Origin: Pseudomonadota bacterium
Lineage (GTDB): Bacteria; Pseudomonadota; Alphaproteobacteria; Acetobacterales; Acetobacteraceae
Direction: 5' to 3'
Length of the DNA: 64,000 bases
Assembly: GCA_021845595.1 (NCBI GenBank)
Contig: JAJZVV010000007.1
Span: forward strand, 1 to 64,000
The notes beneath the pieces are model-generated. The model worked only from the letters and a program-made list of their open reading frames with translations. It ran no database searches and was not told the origin of the DNA. Every line of letters begins with the position of its first letter. The first letter of the stretch is position 1. The position numbers and the translations under genes were made by a program. Shown here one piece after another: positions 7,601 through 18,092 of the stretch.

Positions 7601-9310
7601 TCAAAGTGGCGGCAGCCAGACGTCGAGCACCGCGGCGCGGCCTTCGACGCGCACCGCATGCAGCGCCGCCGTGATGGCGCCGTCCAGCTCCGAGACGCGC
7701 GTCACCTTGGCGGCGAACGCGCCGCCGGCCGCGGCGGCGATGGCGCCGTAATCCGGCGGCGGATCGAATTCGACGCCGATCGCGTTGGCACGGCTGGCGA
7801 ATCCGTCCGGATGCACCGCCAGCATCGACAGTTTCGGCGACTTCCAGCCGCGGTTGTTGTAGATCACTTGCAGGAACGGGGTGCGATAGTGGCGCGCCAT
7901 CCAGTGCACGCTGGATGGCACGGAGAACATGTAGGAGCCATCCCCGGTCAGCGCCCAGACGGTCTTCTCCGGCCGGGCCAGTTTCACCCCGATCGCCGCG
8001 CCGCCATTCCAACCGAGCGAGCCGCCGCCACTGGTGAACAGCGTGCCGGGCCGCGACAGGCGCAGATGATCGATGATCACCGGATAGTTGGAGATGCCCT
8101 CGCTCAGCACCAGCGTGTTCTCGTCCAGGGCGGCGCGCAAGCGCGCGGTCAGCACGGGCCCGGTGATGGTTTCCCCCTCCGGCTGCTCACGCCGGAGCAG
8201 TTCGGCGGCACGCGCGGCGTGGCGATCGCGCCAGAAGCCGGCCCGCTCGGCAATCCGCCCACTGTCGAGCGCGACTGCGTCCAGCGCGGCGTTGAGCTGG
8301 GCCAGGGCGGTCGCGGCATCGGCGCGGTAGACGGCCTCGGCGCCGATATCGAACAGCGGCATCTGCTGCTTGATCGGATCGGTGTCGATATGCGCGACGC
8401 GGACACCCGCGCCGGGGCGGCTGACGAGAGGGATCCACGGCACGTCGCTGTCGAGGACGAGAACGAAATCGGCGGCGGCGAGCGCTGGATTCTGGATCGG
8501 CTCGTTCCACTGATTGCCCTGATAGAGCGGGTCGTCGGTGGGGAAATTGACGCAGTTGGGCACGGATTCCAGCACCCCGGCGCCAAGCCGGCGGGCCAGC
8601 CGGCAGAGCTCGACCACGGCCGCCGGGTTGCGCCCGAGATAGGAGGTCACCACCAATGGCCGCGCGGCGGCCGCGAGTGCGCGGGCAAGCGCTTCGGCAT
8701 CGGCCGGCGCCAGCGCCGCCGGGGCCAGCGCCGGAAATCCGCCCACGATGCGCGGCGGCGGTACCTCCTCCTCCAGAACCTCGCGCGCGGCCATGAGATA
8801 GACCGGTCCCTTCGGCTCGGAATGAGCGAATTGCAGGGCGCGATGCAGCATCTGGGTGATGTTGCGGCCGCTGCGGAGTTCGTTGTCGTAGCGCACGTAG
8901 CCGCGCACCAGCCCGCGCTGGTCGAACACGTCCTGGATCCACTGGATGAACTCGTTGCGGCTGCCGCGCAGCTCACCCTCCTGGGTGAAGGGCGAGGCGC
9001 CGGCCAGGATCAGCACCGGCACGCGGCCCTTGGCGGCATTATGCACCGCGCCCGCCAGCGCCTGCGTGCCGCACTCGACATGGACCAGCACCACCTGGGC
9101 GCGGCCGGAGGCCTGGGCGTGGCCGTGCGCGGCGGAGAGCGCCACCATCTCGTTCGGGCAGGTGACCAGCGCCGGCACGTCCCGCCCATTGGCCCGGGCC
9201 TCGGCCAGTGCCTCGACGATCGGCGGATGGTCGCTACCGAGATTGGCGAAGATATATGAGACGCCGGCGGCAACGAGCGCATCGATGAGCGCGGAGCTGG
9301 CAGTATACAC
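7601..9310 (-). CDS. Thiamine-diphosphate-dependent enzyme, acetolactate-synthase-like
   Basis: A 569-residue protein with the three domains of the ThDP decarboxylase/synthase superfamily. Glu54 (in CPNEM) lies in the N-terminal Pyr domain and is the conserved cofactor-activating glutamate. The central domain has the usual Rossmann-like layout. The C-terminal PP domain has the metal/ThDP motif that starts GDGSYMFS and ends in NN about 25 residues on. The usual acetolactate-synthase regulatory partner is absent, so benzoylformate decarboxylase- or oxalyl-CoA-like roles are possible. The start is GTG at 9310, chosen because of a GAGAGGATG upstream. It is divergent from hemW with only 31 bp between start codons, so promoters must overlap. 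Confidence 0.85.
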   Translation of the reverse strand: MYTASSALIDALVAAGVSYIFANLGSDHPPIVEALAEARANGRDVPALVTCPNEMVALSAAHGHAQASGRAQVVLVHVECGTQALAGAVHNAAKGRVPVLILAGASPFTQEGELRGSRNEFIQWIQDVFDQRGLVRGYVRYDNELRSGRNITQMLHRALQFAHSEPKGPVYLMAAREVLEEEVPPPRIVGGFPALAPAALAPADAEALARALAAAARPLVVTSYLGRNPAAVVELCRLARRLGAGVLESVPNCVNFPTDDPLYQGNQWNEPIQNPALAAADFVLVLDSDVPWIPLVSRPGAGVRVAHIDTDPIKQQMPLFDIGAEAVYRADAATALAQLNAALDAVALDSGRIAERAGFWRDRHAARAAELLRREQPEGETITGPVLTARLRAALDENTLVLSEGISNYPVIIDHLRLSRPGTLFTSGGGSLGWNGGAAIGVKLARPEKTVWALTGDGSYMFSVPSSVHWMARHYRTPFLQVIYNNRGWKSPKLSMLAVHPDGFASRANAIGVEFDPPPDYGAIAAAAGGAFAAKVTRVSELDGAITAALHAVRVEGRAAVLDVWLPPL

Positions 9311-9341
9311 GAGCGATCATCCTCTCTGTGGACGGACCCCG

Positions 9342-10490
9342 ATGGCGCCCCTGGCCCTCTATATCCACTGGCCGTTCTGTCTGCACAAATGCCCCTATTG
9401 CGACTTCAACAGCCATGTCCGCGCCGAGCTGCCACAGCGCCGCTTCGCCGCCGCGCTGCGCCGGGAGCTGGCCTTCGAGGCATCCCGCCTCGGGCGGCGG
9501 CGGCTGGGGTCGATCTTCTTCGGCGGCGGCACGCCAAGCCTGATGGCACCGGAGACGGTGGCGGCGCTGATCGCGGATGCGACCGCCGCCTTCGATCCCG
9601 CCGCCGATCTCGAGGTCACGCTCGAAGCCAACCCGACCAGCGTCGAGGCGGGACGCCTTGCCGCCTTCCGCGCCGCCGGCGTCAACCGCCTCTCGCTCGG
9701 CGTGCAGAGCCTGGACGATGCCGCGCTGCGCGCCCTCGGCCGCCAGCATTCGGCCGCCGAAGCCCGCGCCGCGCTGGAACTCGCCCGTGCGCTGTTTCCC
9801 CGCCTCTCCTTCGATCTCATCTATGCGCGGCCCGGCCAGACCCTCGCCGCCTGGCACGCCGAGCTGGATGCGGCGCTGGCGCTGGCGGCGGACCATCTCT
9901 CGCTCTACCAGCTCACCATCGAGCCCGGGACCGGGTTCGAGGCGCTGCATCGGCAGGGGACGCTGGTACTGCCCGGGCCGGAGGAGGGCGCCGCGCTCTA
10001 CGAGGCGACGGGCGAGGCCGCGGCGCGGCATGGGCTCGCGGCCTACGAGGTCTCCAACTACGCCCGGCCGGGTGCCGAGAGCCGGCACAACCTCGCCTAT
10101 TGGCGCTACCAGGACTACGCCGGCATCGGCCCCGGCGCGCATGGGCGGATCACCCGCGATGGCCAGGTGCTGGCAACACGCCGTCACCGCGCCCCGGAGG
10201 TATGGGCCGAGCGGGTCGAACGCGCCGGCCATGGCAGCACCGCCGAGACCGCCATCGGACCCGAGGACCGGGCGCGGGAAATGCTGCTGATGGGGCTGCG
10301 GCTGACCGAAGGCATCGACCCTGCGCGCTTCGCCGCGCGCACCGGGGTCGCGCTGGCCGCCGCGCTGGACCCTGCGATGCTCATGGCGGCTCGCGAGGAG
10401 GATTACATCGAGTGGCACGCAGGCCGGCTCCGCGCCACCGCCTCCGGCCGGCTGCGCCTGGACGCGCTGCTCGGCGCCCTGATCCGTTGA
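9342..10490 (+). CDS. hemW: HemW-type radical SAM heme chaperone
   Basis: A 382-residue radical-SAM protein. The cluster motif CLHKCPYC (CxxxCxxC) is at residues 17-24, followed by FFGGGTPSLM, the S-adenosylmethionine-binding glycine motif. A VNRLSLGVQS block and a C-terminal HemN-type domain complete it. The single cluster motif without the long N-terminal extension of true HemN coproporphyrinogen oxidase favours HemW, a heme-inserting chaperone. Many databases still call it oxygen-independent coproporphyrinogen III oxidase-like. No heme genes are adjacent. Start is ATG at 9342; the leading MAPLALYIHWPFC matches the family start. Confidence 0.9.
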   Translation: MAPLALYIHWPFCLHKCPYCDFNSHVRAELPQRRFAAALRRELAFEASRLGRRRLGSIFFGGGTPSLMAPETVAALIADATAAFDPAADLEVTLEANPTSVEAGRLAAFRAAGVNRLSLGVQSLDDAALRALGRQHSAAEARAALELARALFPRLSFDLIYARPGQTLAAWHAELDAALALAADHLSLYQLTIEPGTGFEALHRQGTLVLPGPEEGAALYEATGEAAARHGLAAYEVSNYARPGAESRHNLAYWRYQDYAGIGPGAHGRITRDGQVLATRRHRAPEVWAERVERAGHGSTAETAIGPEDRAREMLLMGLRLTEGIDPARFAARTGVALAAALDPAMLMAAREEDYIEWHAGRLRATASGRLRLDALLGALIR

Positions 10491-10650
10491 ACCGACAACG
10501 ACCGACCTGCCTTCCGATATGACGCAGGTTTCACCCGTGGCAACGGGCAATGTTCAGGTGGACAAGTCCAAATACACTTCCATCTGAACCCGAGCATCGT
10601 GCGAGTTGAATCTGGTCACGGCTCGATCGTTGAAGGAGTCTATCCTGTCC

Positions 10651-12159
10651 ATGACAAACTCGAAACTCTCTCCGCATTCGTCGCCGCGTCGCCGGATCAC
10701 GCGCGCCGCGCTCGCCCTTGCACTGCTCTCTGGCACCGCGCTCGCCGGATACGGCGCTGGCCATGGCGTGTTCGCCGGTGAAGCGATCGCGCCGGCCGCG
10801 CCCGCGGCGCGCGTGCCGGATTTCGCCGCCGTAGTGGCACGGGTGAAGCCGGCCGTCGTTTCCATCACCACCCATCTGCAGGTGAGCGAAGCCGCGCAGG
10901 AGGGGCCGGTGCCGTTCCCCTTCGCCGTCCCCAACCGGGGCGAGCCCGACGCCGCTGGCCCGCGCATGACCGAGGCGCGCGGCTCGGGCTTCATCGTCGA
11001 CGCCAACGGCACCATCGTCACCAACAACCATGTGGTGAAGAATGCCAAGTCAGTGACGGTAACCCTCTCCGACGGCACCGAACTCAAGGCCCGCGTGCTC
11101 GGCCGTGATCCTCGCACCGATCTCGCGGTGCTGAAAATCGACCCGCCGCACAGCCTGTCCTATGTCGCGCTCGGCGATTCCGACAAGGCCCAGCCCGGCC
11201 AGTGGGTCATCGCCATGGGCAACCCGTTCGGCCTCGACGGCAGCGTGACCGCCGGCATCGTCTCGGCCCGCGGCCGTGACATCGGTAACGGCCCGTACGA
11301 CAGCTTCATCCAGGTCGACGCGCCGATCAACCAGGGCAATTCCGGCGGCCCGCTCTTCACCCAGGATGGCGAAGTGATCGGGGTCAACACAGCCATCCTG
11401 TCGCCGAGCGGCGGCAGCATCGGCATCGGCTTCGCCATTCCCTCCAACATGGTCAAGACCGTGGTGGCGGAGCTCGAGAGCGATGGGCACGTCACCCGCG
11501 GCTGGCTCGGGGTCGAAGCGCAGCCGGTGGACAAGGCGCTCGCCGCCGCGCTCGGCGTGCCGGCAAAGACCGCGGCCGAAGGCGCGCTGGTGGCCTCGGT
11601 GGCGCCTGACAGCCCGGCGGCGCAGGCCGGGCTCGAACCCGGCGATCTGATCGTCGGGGTCGATGAGAAGCACGTCGCCAACCCGCGCGACCTCGCCCTC
11701 GACATCGCCGCGATGAAGCCCGGATCCTCGGCGAGCCTGGCGATCGTTCGGTCGGGCGAGACGCGGACCCTGACCGCGACGCTGGCCACGCAACCCGGCG
11801 AGCAGGTCGCCGATCGTGCCGGCGCCGCCAAGCCGGCCGATACGCCGCGGCTCGGCCTCGCGCTGCAGCCCTTGACGCCGGAACTGCGGGGCCAGATCGA
11901 CCTGCCGCGCGGCACCGGCGGGGTCGTGGTCGCCGGGGTCGAGCCAGGCTCACCGGCCGAAGCCGCCGGAATGCGGGCCGGCGACGTGATCCTCGGCGTC
12001 GGCGCGCACGCGGTGACGACACCGCAGGAAGCGATCACGGCGATCCGCACCGAGGCGCACGCGCGCCACGCCGTGGCGCTGCGCATCCTGCGCGATGGCC
12101 AGGTCGGCTACGCGGCGGTCGAACTGCGCCGCGCCGAGAAGAGCGCGGACCAGGGCTGA
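10651..12159 (+). CDS. degP: Periplasmic Do-family serine protease (DegP/MucD)
   Basis: This 502-residue protein has an arginine-rich signal peptide (residues 12-32). The chymotrypsin-like protease domain has the full triad His127 (TNNHVV), Asp157 (DLAVL) and Ser231 (GNSGGP). Two PDZ domains follow at about 275-375 and 400-490. It degrades or refolds misfolded envelope proteins. The chosen ATG lies after a GGAG and starts directly before the signal peptide; another in-frame ATG lies 15 codons upstream. A strong hairpin follows 15 bp after the stop. The short loop between domains and two PDZs match MucD/DegP length. Confidence 0.93.
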   Translation: MTNSKLSPHSSPRRRITRAALALALLSGTALAGYGAGHGVFAGEAIAPAAPAARVPDFAAVVARVKPAVVSITTHLQVSEAAQEGPVPFPFAVPNRGEPDAAGPRMTEARGSGFIVDANGTIVTNNHVVKNAKSVTVTLSDGTELKARVLGRDPRTDLAVLKIDPPHSLSYVALGDSDKAQPGQWVIAMGNPFGLDGSVTAGIVSARGRDIGNGPYDSFIQVDAPINQGNSGGPLFTQDGEVIGVNTAILSPSGGSIGIGFAIPSNMVKTVVAELESDGHVTRGWLGVEAQPVDKALAAALGVPAKTAAEGALVASVAPDSPAAQAGLEPGDLIVGVDEKHVANPRDLALDIAAMKPGSSASLAIVRSGETRTLTATLATQPGEQVADRAGAAKPADTPRLGLALQPLTPELRGQIDLPRGTGGVVVAGVEPGSPAEAAGMRAGDVILGVGAHAVTTPQEAITAIRTEAHARHAVALRILRDGQVGYAAVELRRAEKSADQG

Positions 12160-12174
12160 CCAGCGTCGCCAGCA

Positions 12175-12211
12175 GGATCAGCCCGGAAGCCCTTCGCTTC
12201 CGGGCTGATCC
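12175..12211. terminator. Perfect 16-bp hairpin between degP and the convergent chaC-like gene
   Basis: GGATCAGCCCGGAAGC (12175-12190) pairs perfectly with 12196-12211 across a CCTTC loop. There is no T-run on either side. It follows degP and overlaps the last codons and the stop codon of the convergent gene, so it probably ends transcription in both directions. Confidence 0.75.
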
Positions 12212-12924
12212 GCTCGACGCGCGGCGAGCCGCTCGTCCACCTGGGCGGCAAGCATTTCCACCAGCTCGTCATGGATGCCGAGGCTGCGCAGCCCGTCTCG
12301 CGTGCGCTGCAGATACTCGGCCGCGGTGCCGAGTTCGCCATGGGCGGTGGCGAGCCGGTGCACCACCTCCTCGCGCTCCAGATCGCCGGCATAGCTCGGG
12401 GCATCCGGGTTGATGGTGAAGGCGATGGCATCGCCGAGCCGGGTGCCATCCAGCGTGTGCACCGGCACCCAGCGCGGCACGTAGCTGCCCGCGACCATCT
12501 CGCGCCGCCACAGCAGGGACAATTCCTCCTCGAGCCCGTCGGCGGGCAGCCGCAAGGCGACGCCGACGCAGCGCCCGCCGCGGTCGAGGCCGAGCAGCAG
12601 GCCCGGGTGTTGAGGCGTGCCCCGCCCGGCCAGCGCGGCGAGGCAGAAGCAGCGGTGCCAGCCCGGAACGCAGGCCACCCGGCGTTCGGCGTAGCGCACG
12701 GTCGGGTTCCATATCAGCGAGCCGTAGCCGAACAGCCAGACCGCTTCGTCCTGGCTTTGCCGCGCGGCGAGGACCGCGCGCAGCGATGCCGCGCGCTCGG
12801 CATCGCTGAGCAGCCGCAAGGTCGGCGCGGTGCGCGCCACCATGTCCTCGATGCCGCCCTCGCGCAGCCACTCCCGCGTCAGGGCAACGCGCCCGCCGGC
12901 GGGATCGGGCGGATCCGCGCTCAC
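12178..12924 (-). CDS. ChaC-like gamma-glutamylcyclotransferase
   Basis: A 248-residue protein with the ChaC/GGCT signature VWLFGYGSLIWNP at about residue 70 and the later block ALRLP...E.L..LW.RE. ChaC enzymes cleave glutathione to 5-oxoproline and Cys-Gly in the cytosol. Start is a GTG whose bases overlap the stop of the upstream GNAT gene (GTGA), so the two are translationally coupled. The gene is the last of the yqeY-dnaG-rpoD-GNAT-chaC series on the minus strand. Its last codons lie inside the degP terminator hairpin. Family is clear; physiological substrate is inferred. Confidence 0.88.
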   Translation of the reverse strand: MSADPPDPAGGRVALTREWLREGGIEDMVARTAPTLRLLSDAERAASLRAVLAARQSQDEAVWLFGYGSLIWNPTVRYAERRVACVPGWHRCFCLAALAGRGTPQHPGLLLGLDRGGRCVGVALRLPADGLEEELSLLWRREMVAGSYVPRWVPVHTLDGTRLGDAIAFTINPDAPSYAGDLEREEVVHRLATAHGELGTAAEYLQRTRDGLRSLGIHDELVEMLAAQVDERLAARRADQPGSEGLPG

Positions 12925-13499
12925 ACTGTCCCGCCGCGCCCGCTGGCGCGCAGATGCCGCGGGATGACCAGCCCTAGCCGCAGCGGCACCGGCCATTCCT
13001 CCCGGACCGCGCGCACGGTCTGAAAGCCCACCCGGTGGTAGTTGGGCAGCGCGCGCGGATGGTCGGCCGTGCAGGTGTTCACCGTCATGGCCTTTGCCCC
13101 ATGCGCCCAGACCAGGGCGACGGCATGGCAGAGCAACGGGTAGCCGAAGCCGCGTCCGACCATATGCGGCACCAGCCCGAAATAGGCGAGATTCACCGCC
13201 GGCCAGAACCGCGCTTCCAGTTCGTAGAACCCGACCGGTTCGCCGCCGACATAGAGCACGTGCAGGCTCACCCCGGGGGCGGCCAACGCCGCGGCGAGGT
13301 CCGCGTCGGCGATGGCGCGGCGCAGCCACCACAGGTGCGGCGCGCCGACCGTGTCGTAGAGATAGCGATAGAACGCGACCGAGGGACGCGGCACCGTCAC
13401 CACCTGCGCCGGTTCAGGAAAAGGCGGCGGCGGCCCCTCCGGGGCGTGGTCCATGCGCAGAAAGGTGACGGTGACGCTGACCCGCTCGACCGGCTCCAC
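12921..13499 (-). CDS. GNAT-family N-acetyltransferase
   Basis: A 192-residue protein with a GNAT core. The acetyl-CoA-binding beta-bulge region reads YFGLVPHMVGRGFGYPLL and carries the V-x-x-x-x-RGxG motif. It is followed by a C-terminal block, NYHRVGFQTVR, typical of the fold. The N-terminal 50 residues lack family features. The GTG at 13499, just after the rpoD stop (13514), is the first start codon that avoids overlap. The ribosome-binding site there is weak, which suggests translation coupled to rpoD. The substrate cannot be told. Confidence 0.8.
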   Translation of the reverse strand: MEPVERVSVTVTFLRMDHAPEGPPPPFPEPAQVVTVPRPSVAFYRYLYDTVGAPHLWWLRRAIADADLAAALAAPGVSLHVLYVGGEPVGFYELEARFWPAVNLAYFGLVPHMVGRGFGYPLLCHAVALVWAHGAKAMTVNTCTADHPRALPNYHRVGFQTVRAVREEWPVPLRLGLVIPRHLRASGRGGTV

Positions 13500-13513
13500 G
13501 GCGCGACCCCGGC

Positions 13514-15457
<1,944 letters not shown>

Positions 15458-15557
15458 GCCTCAGATCACCCCCATCATCGCTGCGTCGGTCATGCTGTCC
15501 GGTCGCTGCCGGCGCCCGCCGGTTGCGCCCGCCCGCGCGTCTCGCGTGGCCGCCGGC

Positions 15558-17426
15558 TCAGGCGCCGGCGTCATCGGTCTCGCCCTGACGAAGACGCTCA
15601 CGCGCCTCGGCCAGGGCCAGGAGTCGCCGCTGGGTTCGTTCATCCGGCTGCTCGGCAAAATCGCGTTGCGCGGCCTCTATCTCGGCATCGAGGCGGTCGT
15701 GATGCAGGAGACCGAAAATATGCCACCATCCCGCTTCCGCCTCCGCCGACACGGCATCGGGCAACGCAAACACGGGCAACGGGAATGGCGATGACGCCAA
15801 TACCCGCTTGCTTACCGCGCCCAGCCCAATGTCGTGCAGGTGGGCGATGAGCCCGGCGCTGTCAAGCGCCAGCCCCTCGTGCCCGCGCGATTCCGCCCAG
15901 GCGAGGACCGCCTCGCGCAGCGGGGCCAACCCGGGGGGCAGGTCGATCTGCTGCCACTGCTCCTCGATGCCACCGACGAGGCTCGGGTGGTGCAGCAGGA
16001 TGGCGGCGAGGAGCCGCAGACGCTCGGACGCCGCCTCCTCCGGGGTCGGCGTGGCTCGGCTGGCGCCCGGCCGGGCCGGCTTCGGCCCGAGCGGCCCCGG
16101 CCGGCCGGCCGGCGACTGGGTCCATCCGCCGGCCGCACGCGGGCGCCCGCCGGCCACCAACCCCTGCGGGCGCCGGTTTTCGGCGAAGAACCGGTCGAGC
16201 AGTGCCTGGCGGTATTCCCGCGCCAGGCCGCGGTCATCGATCCGCGCCGCGGCGGCCTCCAGCCTGGCGCGGAAGGCAGCCCGCTGCTCCGGCGACGCCA
16301 GTGGCGCCGCGGCGCGGAGCAGGCCGTAGAGCGCGTCGGCCAGGGGCGAAGCCGCGTCGAGCACGCGCTGGAACGCGGCGCTGCCCTGCTCGCGGATCAG
16401 CGCGTCCGGATCCTGGCCCTCGGGGAGGATGGCGATGCGCAGGGTGCGCTCGGGCGCGAGCATCGGCAAAGCGGCATCGGCGGCACGGATCGAGGCGGCA
16501 CGGCCGGCGGCATCGGCGTCGAAGCACAGCACCGGCTCGGGCGCGAGCCGCCAGAGTTCTTCCATCTGCTCGGCCGTCAGGGCGGTGCCGAGTGGCGCCA
16601 CCGCGCCGGCGAAGCCGCCCTGGTGCAGGGCAATCACGTCCATGTAGCCCTCGGCGACGATCACCGGCGCGCCGGCGCGCGCGGCGGCCCGCGCCAAATC
16701 CAGGCCGTAGAGCGTGCGGCGCTTGGAAAACAGCGCCGTCTCTGGACCGTTGAGGTATTTCGGCTGGCCATCGCCGAGCGTGCGGCCGCCGAAGCTGATC
16801 ACCGCGCCGCGGCGATCGCGGATCGGGAACATCACCCGCTCGAAGAACAGCTCGAAGGGCCGCCCGCCCCCGTCGTCCTGGCGCAGCAGGCCGGCCTCGA
16901 CGAGCAGCGAGGGTTCGATGCCCTCGCGGCCAAGCTCGGCGGTCAGCGCGCCACGGCCCGGGGCATAGCCGAGACCGAAGCGGCGGATGGTCTCCTCGGA
17001 CAGGCCCCGGCCGCGCAGATAGGAGAGCGCGCGCGCCCCTTCGGGCAGTAGCAATCGGCGCTGGAACGCGGTCGCGGCAGCGGTGAGCACGCTGCCGAGA
17101 TCATGCCGCCGCCGCTCGGCCGCGGCGGCCTCGGCATTGGGCCTCGGCACATCGAGCCCGGCTTCACGGGCCAGGAGGTCGACCGCCTCGCGGAAGTCCA
17201 GCCCCTGCGTCTGCATGACGAAGCCAACGGCATCACCGTGCGCGCCGCACCCGAAGCAGTGGAAATGGTCGTCGTAGACGTAGAACGAGGGCGTATGCTC
17301 CTGGTGAAAAGGGCAGTTCCCCTTCCAGTTGCGCCCCGAGCGGGCCAGCCGCACACGCCGGCCGATCAGCGCCGAGAGCGGGGTGCGCGCGCGCAGTTCG
17401 TCGAGGAAGGCCGCGGGCAGCGCCAC
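15558..17426 (-). CDS. dnaG: DNA primase
   Basis: A 622-residue primase. The N-terminal CHC2 zinc site is formed by CPFHQEH and HCFGCG (residues 39-62). The RNA polymerase domain and TOPRIM block (VIVAEGYMDVIAL, then FDADAAGRAA) make primers on unwound DNA with DnaB. The C-terminal part, after an Arg/Pro/Gly-rich linker at about 425-465, is the helicase-binding domain. The start is a GTG directly abutting the yqeY stop (TGA|GTG), so translation is coupled. Genes and order match the conserved alphaproteobacterial yqeY-dnaG-rpoD operon. Confidence 0.97.
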   Translation of the reverse strand: MALPAAFLDELRARTPLSALIGRRVRLARSGRNWKGNCPFHQEHTPSFYVYDDHFHCFGCGAHGDAVGFVMQTQGLDFREAVDLLAREAGLDVPRPNAEAAAAERRRHDLGSVLTAAATAFQRRLLLPEGARALSYLRGRGLSEETIRRFGLGYAPGRGALTAELGREGIEPSLLVEAGLLRQDDGGGRPFELFFERVMFPIRDRRGAVISFGGRTLGDGQPKYLNGPETALFSKRRTLYGLDLARAAARAGAPVIVAEGYMDVIALHQGGFAGAVAPLGTALTAEQMEELWRLAPEPVLCFDADAAGRAASIRAADAALPMLAPERTLRIAILPEGQDPDALIREQGSAAFQRVLDAASPLADALYGLLRAAAPLASPEQRAAFRARLEAAAARIDDRGLAREYRQALLDRFFAENRRPQGLVAGGRPRAAGGWTQSPAGRPGPLGPKPARPGASRATPTPEEAASERLRLLAAILLHHPSLVGGIEEQWQQIDLPPGLAPLREAVLAWAESRGHEGLALDSAGLIAHLHDIGLGAVSKRVLASSPFPLPVFALPDAVSAEAEAGWWHIFGLLHHDRLDAEIEAAQRDFAEQPDERTQRRLLALAEARERLRQGETDDAGA

Positions 17427-17885
17427 TCAGCCGCCCAGAACCTGGCGTACCGCCGCACCCGCCGCGGCCATGTCGAGCGCGGCGCCATGGCGGGATTTCA
17501 GCGCGCCCATCACCTTGCCCATGTCCTTGACGCTGGTGGCGCCGGTCTCGGCAATCGCCGCCGCGACCGCGGCCGTCAGCGCCTCGCCCTCCAGCGCCGG
17601 CGGCAGAAACGTCTCGATCAGCGCGATCTCCGCCTCCTCCTTGGCGACCAGGTCGGCGCGGTTGCCTTGACGGTAGAGCGCGACCGATTCCTGGCGCGAT
17701 TTGACCATGGTCCGCAGCATGCCGAGGATGTCGGCATCGGGCACGCGCTCGACGCCGCGCGGCCGGGCCGCGATATCGACCTCCTTGAGCCGGGCGAGAA
17801 TCATGCGCAGCGTGGAGACGCGCGGCGCGTCGCCAGCCTTCATCGCCGCCTTCAGTTGATCGGTGAACTCGTCGCGCACGGTCAT
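17427..17885 (-). CDS. yqeY: GatB/YqeY domain protein
   Basis: A 152-residue helical protein that matches YqeY throughout: an N-terminal block containing LRMILARLKEVDIA, a central KSRQESVALYRQGNR and a C-terminal MGKVMGALKSRH. The fold resembles the tail domain of GatB, which binds tRNA. The precise role is unknown. It heads the operon with dnaG and rpoD, as commonly seen in alphaproteobacteria. The preceding intergenic region (17886-18088) must contain the promoter. It is dominated by two palindromic elements, and I could not pick out -35/-10 boxes. Confidence 0.92.
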   Translation of the reverse strand: MTVRDEFTDQLKAAMKAGDAPRVSTLRMILARLKEVDIAARPRGVERVPDADILGMLRTMVKSRQESVALYRQGNRADLVAKEEAEIALIETFLPPALEGEALTAAVAAAIAETGATSVKDMGKVMGALKSRHGAALDMAAAGAAVRQVLGG

Positions 17886-17960
17886 GGTCGATCCCCTGGT
17901 CCAGGATGAGCGGTCTATCGTCGCCGCGGCCCGGAGGGAAGCATCAACGGCCGGACCGCG

Positions 17961-18015
17961 CTCTAGGGCACGGTCCGACCTGATGGAATCATCTGGTCGG
18001 ACGGTCGTGCTCTAG
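17961..18015. repeat. Imperfect palindromic element A (possible MITE)
   Basis: The ends are CTCTAG. The left arm CTCTAGGGCACGGTCCGACC pairs imperfectly with the right arm that ends GGTCGTGCTCTAG, around a central GATGGAATCATC. It shares the GGTCGGAC core with element B 12 bp away. Confidence 0.7.
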
Positions 18016-18027
18016 AAACCATAATGG

Positions 18028-18092
18028 CTAGAGCAACTTTGCCCGACCAGACCGACCGCGAAGCGGTTCAGTCTGGTCGGACGTTGCTCTAG
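18028..18092. repeat. Imperfect palindromic element B (possible IS630-type MITE)
   Basis: 65 bp, with ends CTAGAGCAAC and GTTGCTCTAG and inner arms containing CCGACCAGAC and GTCTGGTCGG around GCGAAGC. Each end has a TA dinucleotide just outside GAGCAA, as expected for insertion at TA by an IS630-type transposase. The stop codon of the PEP carboxylase gene (TAG, 18091-18089) is supplied by its right edge. Confidence 0.75.
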
